From NCBI GenBank assembly GCA_000435195.1, contig FR880243.1, positions 1-16,836 on the forward strand: a stretch of DNA of 16,836 nucleotides. The letters run 5' to 3'. Made by a program: the position numbers and the translations under genes. The notes under the pieces are model-generated. The model was not told where the DNA came from. It searched no databases and was given only the letters and a program-made list of their open reading frames with translations. The first letter of the stretch is position 1; every line of letters begins with the position of its first letter. Source of the stretch: Clostridium sp. CAG:169 (GTDB taxonomy: Bacteria > Bacillota > Clostridia > Oscillospirales > Ruminococcaceae). Shown here piece by piece: positions 13,841 through 16,836 of this stretch.

Positions 13841-14744
13841 ACCCCCGATTGGACCCGGCTGCTTCCATACCGCGCGCTACTGCACCCTGCACATAGCCTT
13901 CGCGGATGGTCGGGTCGGAGAGCATCGCACCCTGATTGCGCATATCAATCAGCTTTTTGGACTGTTCATCGTAGGAGATAGAATTGATGCCCACCGACTC
14001 GATGGACATCCCCCGCTTTTCCTTCCAGCTTTCGTCCAGCACCTCGCCCATATATTTTGCCAGTTCCATCGCTTTGGAGGTGACATGGGAGATGCGGATG
14101 CCATCCACCGACATCCGATTGACTGCGGTCTGGAAGGCGGTCAGAAATTCCGCTACATACAGCTTCTGGATGTCCTCGATGGTGACCATATCTCGGTCGT
14201 GCGGGATCGCCTCAGCATAAAAGCGAATCGGGTCGGTGATACGGATAGAGAAATAGCCATTGGTGCGCAGGTAAAGCTCCGCATTGTAAAAGCTGTCAAA
14301 ATAGTTGATGGGTGTCGGTGTACCAAAAGCAATTCCCTTGATCTCCTGAAGATTGATGAAATATGCCTTTTGCGAGCGGGACGGCACACCGCCAAAGCGC
14401 AGGCGATCAAAACTTTCCTCCAACGCCTGGGAAAAACTGCCGGAAAAAGCCGAAGGAGTCGCCTGATTGTCCACCTTGTAGTAGCCCGGCTCGGTGGTAA
14501 AATCGACAATCCTGCCGCCGTCCACCAGCAGCATACACTGGTTGACACCCACCTCGATGAGGGAACCGTCACTGATGTAGTCTGCGCTGCCCTTGGTGTT
14601 GGCGTTCCTGCGGTCCCTTCCGCGCACTGCAACGCCTGCCGACATCACCGTTCGATCATCCATTTTTCCTGCTCGAATATATTCCAGCCACTGATCGGCA
14701 AAACCGGAGCCAATCGAGCTGATTGCTGCTTTGATGATTCCCAT
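13641..14744 (-). CDS. SPFH-domain protein (YdjI/COG4260-like), frameshifted, 5' part
   Basis: Stomatin/prohibitin-type (SPFH) membrane-associated scaffold. The ATG at 14744 has an AAAGGTGG site and yields MGIIKAAISSIG, the usual N-terminus of the YdjI family. The SPFH region covers about 30-290. As written the frame runs to 13641 (367 aa), but after GMEAAGSNRG near residue 300 the last 60-70 residues (YGSSRFQSGGRLG...) look like out-of-frame translation. The expected C-terminal zinc ribbons continue in the other frame at 13451-13840. The switch coincides with a 28-bp tandem repeat at 13816-13871. Correcting it gives 430 aa (remove one G) or 421 aa (remove one unit). It is first gene of the operon with the YdjG- and YdjH-like proteins. 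No pspA gene is nearby. Confidence 0.82.
   Translation of the reverse strand: MGIIKAAISSIGSGFADQWLEYIRAGKMDDRTVMSAGVAVRGRDRRNANTKGSADYISDGSLIEVGVNQCMLLVDGGRIVDFTTEPGYYKVDNQATPSAFSGSFSQALEESFDRLRFGGVPSRSQKAYFINLQEIKGIAFGTPTPINYFDSFYNAELYLRTNGYFSIRITDPIRFYAEAIPHDRDMVTIEDIQKLYVAEFLTAFQTAVNRMSVDGIRISHVTSKAMELAKYMGEVLDESWKEKRGMSIESVGINSISYDEQSKKLIDMRNQGAMLSDPTIREGYVQGAVARGMEAAGSNRGYGSSRFQSGGRLGRFYEYEYGYAAGRRLCGSSQPCKPGAAESGGAVPNGRPPDGWLGVQLRSAQHR
13816..13871 (-). repeat. 28-bp tandem duplication at the frameshift
   Basis: Units 13816-13843 and 13844-13871 are identical except one base. On the coding strand both encode GMEAAGSNR, and the difference is a synonymous Gly codon (GGG/GGT). The 28-nt period breaks the frame. 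A G5 run at the junction (13842-13846) suggests an original 27-bp in-frame repeat plus one extra G. Confidence 0.93.
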
Positions 14745-14817
14745 ACTGTTCCACCTTTCCCTGCCGCTGTATTGCAACGGCTCTTCATTGTTGTTCTGCT
14801 GTTCAAGCACCCATGTA

Positions 14818-14833
14818 CACCTGTTTACAGGTG
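14818..14833. promoter_or_regulatory. Operator-like palindrome at the SPFH operon start
   Basis: CACCTGTTTACAGGTG is a perfect dyad of two 7-nt arms around TT. It sits 5 nt downstream of the -10 box, over the expected transcription start, where a repressor would block initiation. TACANNTG half-sites recall BlaI/CopY-type operators, but this is weak. Confidence 0.5.
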
Positions 14834-14838
14834 GTTTT

Positions 14839-14867
14839 ATTATATCACATCCTGTAACTGCTTTCAA
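14839..14867 (-). promoter_or_regulatory. Sigma-A promoter of the SPFH/zinc-ribbon/TPM operon
   Basis: Minus-strand TTGAAA (14862-14867), 17-nt spacer, perfect TATAAT (14839-14844) with an extended TGA before it. The transcript leader would be about 90 nt. Confidence 0.8.
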
Positions 14868-14945
14868 TTTTTACATATTGCTATTTTGGAACAAATTCTT
14901 GACAAAATGTAGAAAAAGTGAGCAAATTCTTTTACAAAACGACTA

Positions 14946-14974
14946 TTGTAATTCGTAAGAGTATCCTTTACAAT
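14946..14974 (+). promoter_or_regulatory. Probable promoter of the ECF sigma gene, self-complementary
   Basis: TTGTAA (14946-14951), 17-nt spacer, TACAAT (14969-14974). The two boxes are part of a 10-bp inverted repeat (14942-14951 with 14968-14977), so a dimeric regulator could bind both at once. About 45 nt before the gene. Confidence 0.6.
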
Positions 14975-15021
14975 AGTAATTAAGTTCTTAGAATTTTATC
15001 GCCGAAAGGACTGATGAAGGG

Positions 15022-15576
15022 ATGTCGATTTGGAATCCGTTTCAAAAGGACCGTGACCTGCAACAAATTGAACAGCTGTACCGCCAATATCGCGAGCCTT
15101 TGTGGCGGTATGCCTACAAACTGCTGCACGACGAACATCTTGCACAGGACGTGGTGCAGAGCGTTTTTATAAAAGCCATTGAAAAAAGTCAGCTGATTTC
15201 CTCCTTAGACTGTAACAAAGCCAAAGCATATTTCGTCATTATGGTAAGGAACCTCTCCTATACCCTCTACCGGCAGCAGAAACGCCATCCGGCGATTCCC
15301 TTTGAAGGGCTGGAAGAGCTGTTTGCCGACACCGACGACGACCCGGAGCAGACGCTCATCCGCCGCTGTGAGCAGGAGCAGGTCCATCAGGCGCTCGAAC
15401 AGCTGCATGAATCCTACCGCGATGTGCTGTCGATGAAATATCTGTACAGTATGTCGGACGAGGAGATTGCATCGGTTCTAAATATCAAGCCCGCCAGCGT
15501 GCGTGTGGTGGTGCATCGGGCGCTCAAGTCACTGAAAAAGAACTACCATCTGAGAGAGGAGGGAGAAATCAAATGA
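15022..15576 (+). CDS. ECF-type RNA polymerase sigma factor
   Basis: 184 residues with the two-domain layout of extracytoplasmic-function sigma factors. Region 2 spans about 15-90 (LYRQYREPLWRYAYKLL, then AQDVVQSVFIKAIEK) and region 4 about 125-175 (ESYRDVLSMKYLYSMSDEEIASVLNI, then PASVRVVVHRALKSL), a helix-turn-helix for the -35 element. An acidic linker (ADTDDDPEQ) joins them. The ATG at 15022 has AAAGGA eleven bases upstream. The gene overlaps the DUF4367 gene by four bases (ATGA), the usual arrangement of a sigma factor with its membrane anti-sigma factor. It is divergent from the SPFH operon. Its target promoters cannot be read from this window. Confidence 0.9.
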   Translation: MSIWNPFQKDRDLQQIEQLYRQYREPLWRYAYKLLHDEHLAQDVVQSVFIKAIEKSQLISSLDCNKAKAYFVIMVRNLSYTLYRQQKRHPAIPFEGLEELFADTDDDPEQTLIRRCEQEQVHQALEQLHESYRDVLSMKYLYSMSDEEIASVLNIKPASVRVVVHRALKSLKKNYHLREEGEIK

Positions 15577-16406
15577 AATCATCAGAACATCAACCGGAGC
15601 CGCTACAAAACTCTCTGAATGACGACCTTCATTTGATCGACCAGCAGTTTGAACAGCTTCTTCTCCGGCAGCACGCTGTCGAGCACGTCCGCAGGCAGGC
15701 AGATGCCCTTTCCCGTCTGACCGGCTGCGAGGACCCTCTTTCCGGTGACACAGAAGGAGAAGACGAGGAAAGCTCCTTCCCTTCTCCCGACTTTTCCGCT
15801 CTGGATGAGGCAATCTTTCAACAGCTCGACCAAACCCAAAAGAAGCGCAACCGTTCCCGATTTTTTCGATACACCCAAAAAACAGTTCGTGTCGCTGCCA
15901 GCTTTCTGGTGGTTGCTCTGGCAGGCTTTTCCGTTCTCTTCTTTTCGGTGGACGCTGTCAAGCTCAATGTCATCGACTTCATCGTCCGTTCCCACGAGGT
16001 TGCCACCGAATTTCACATCGAGGATATGCTGGGAAATGTGCCTGAACAGATTCCTGAGCTGAATGAATCGGACTTTATGGAGCCGACCTACATCCCTTCC
16101 GGCTTTTCCCAAAACTCTGCCTACTTTATGACCGGTCACGGCTACATCGTCTATGAACGTCCCGGCTGTGAGTATCTGCTCAACTACTCCTGCATGACCC
16201 TCAACACCTTTTTATCGCTGGATACCGAGGACTGCATTTCTGAGCAGCTTTCGGTCAACGGCAACAAAGCGTATCTTTACACCAAATTCCGCGGTCCCAT
16301 GGAAGGGCACTGCTCCCTGATTTGGCACGACGGCAGGTACATCTATCTGATTTCCGGTCCTGTCAACAAAAAGGAGATTGTAAAGATGGCAGAAAGTATC
16401 GGATAA
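15573..16406 (+). CDS. DUF4367 membrane protein, putative anti-sigma factor
   Basis: 277 residues. The N-terminal 100 are cytoplasmic, Gln/Glu/Leu-rich and would bind the sigma factor. One transmembrane helix lies at about 106-128 (VAASFLVVALAGFSVLFF). The outer part carries a DUF4367-type domain at about 170-277, recognised by YIPSGF (173-178), GYIVYER and the closing WHDGRYIYLISG. DUF4367 proteins are regularly encoded right after ECF sigma genes in Clostridia, and the four-base overlap here fits a coupled sigma/anti-sigma pair. No zinc-binding ZAS motif is visible, so this is not a classical RsiW type. The signal sensed is unknown. Confidence 0.85.
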   Translation: MKSSEHQPEPLQNSLNDDLHLIDQQFEQLLLRQHAVEHVRRQADALSRLTGCEDPLSGDTEGEDEESSFPSPDFSALDEAIFQQLDQTQKKRNRSRFFRYTQKTVRVAASFLVVALAGFSVLFFSVDAVKLNVIDFIVRSHEVATEFHIEDMLGNVPEQIPELNESDFMEPTYIPSGFSQNSAYFMTGHGYIVYERPGCEYLLNYSCMTLNTFLSLDTEDCISEQLSVNGNKAYLYTKFRGPMEGHCSLIWHDGRYIYLISGPVNKKEIVKMAESIG

Positions 16407-16503
16407 ATTTCTGATTGCTGAAGTTTTCTTTCCCCTTCTTTCGTTCTATCATCATAAGGCTTTGTATGTAAACTCTCATCATATCAGGAAAAGAGGTATC
16501 AGT

Positions 16504-16800
16504 ATGTCCAATCTGTTATTACTCGCATTGTTTTCCCTTCTCTGTGTCGGTCAATGGTATCTTGCCAGACACTCCGATTCCCCTTTGTGCTATCTTCCTA
16601 CCGGATTTTATCTGCTGATTGTCGGGATTGCTTCCATGCGGACGATAACAGACGATACCTTCTCGGTACGGGCTGCCGTGCTGCTGATTGGAGCTTTGGT
16701 GCTGCTGTTGGCAGTCAGTGCCATCGCCAAGCTGCTGCGTCGTCGGGATATGCCCGCCTCCAGACCTTCGGCTGATTCCGTCCGACCCGCCGCTTCATAA
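16504..16800 (+). CDS. Small polytopic membrane protein, unknown function
   Basis: 98 residues with three hydrophobic segments at about 2-18, 29-44 and 53-74, then a basic LLRRRD and a polar Ser/Pro/Ala tail, probably cytoplasmic. I do not recognise a family. An in-frame ATG 42 nt upstream is rejected: its residues are polar and AAGAGGT stands before the ATG at 16504. It follows the DUF4367 gene by 97 nt on the same strand. No terminator and no convincing promoter were found in that gap, so it may belong to the sigma factor operon. Confidence 0.6.
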   Translation: MSNLLLLALFSLLCVGQWYLARHSDSPLCYLPTGFYLLIVGIASMRTITDDTFSVRAAVLLIGALVLLLAVSAIAKLLRRRDMPASRPSADSVRPAAS

Positions 16801-16836
16801 CGATATTCCCTCAAGACTTCTTTTATAAACCGAAAA

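Noticed and set aside
14899..14904. TTGACA as an alternative -35 box for the sigma gene
   Set aside because: No acceptable -10 hexamer at 16-18 nt spacing.
12599..14912. Two plus-strand open frames of about 460-470 codons
   Set aside because: They are shadows of the zinc-ribbon and SPFH genes; His/Arg-rich random-looking translation and no start signals.
1..16836. CRISPR array, tRNA, rRNA, transposase or phage genes
   Set aside because: No regularly spaced repeats, no cloverleaf-like segment and no recognisable mobile-element protein were seen on reading both strands.

Overview
The window looks like chromosomal core sequence of a moderate-GC, low-complexity-free Firmicute of class Clostridia, most likely Oscillospirales (Ruminococcaceae/Oscillospiraceae/Butyricicoccaceae type). 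The reasons are GGAGG-type ribosome binding sites, sigma-A promoters, PyrR attenuation of the pyr operon, a DUF4364 protein, an ECF sigma factor paired with a DUF4367 protein, an (S/N)PxTG-like sorting signal and a YdjI/YdjG/YdjH-type membrane operon. The placement is inference from gene content; no marker sequence in the window fixes the genus.

Layout. (1) 1-2933, minus strand: a pyrimidine operon, promoter - leader with a PyrR-binding loop and an attenuator terminator - pyrR - pyrC - pyrF, the last running off the left edge. (2) 3036-4916: a small membrane protein (minus) and, divergently, a secreted/anchored S41 PDZ protease (plus) ending at a strong terminator. (3) 4924-6402: a DUF4364 protein, a 70-aa protein of unknown function and a 110-aa anchored protein. 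(4) 6508-11211: a long inverted repeat whose right arm supplies the -35 box of the metG promoter, then metG, an HD-domain hydrolase, an opposite-strand membrane acyltransferase and tatD. (5) 11268-11594: a 67-aa protein consisting almost only of a signal peptide plus a sortase-like sorting signal, driven by a perfect consensus promoter. (6) 11598-14867, minus strand: an operon of an SPFH-domain/zinc-ribbon protein, a double zinc-ribbon membrane protein and a TPM-domain protein, matching the ydjI-ydjG-ydjH part of the Bacillus pspA operon. (7) 14946-16800, plus strand, divergent from (6): an ECF sigma factor, its overlapping DUF4367 putative anti-sigma factor and a small membrane protein.

How the genes fit together. 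The pyr genes are autoregulated by PyrR reading uridine nucleotide levels. The metG-HD-tatD stretch resembles the common metG/tatD housekeeping neighbourhood, interrupted by an acyltransferase. The right third is membrane/envelope oriented: an SPFH-TPM membrane module sits back to back with an ECF sigma/anti-sigma pair. In Bacillus subtilis the related pspA-ydjGHI operon is under the ECF factor sigma-W, so a functional link is plausible, although the visible promoter of the module here is sigma-A-like.

The most notable anomaly is a frame disruption in the SPFH gene at 13816-13871. A 28-bp tandem duplication (or a 27-bp in-frame duplication plus one extra G in a G run) separates the SPFH domain from its C-terminal zinc ribbons. 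No CRISPR array, tRNA, rRNA, transposase or phage gene was seen. The last 36 bases (16801-16836) hold nothing recognisable.
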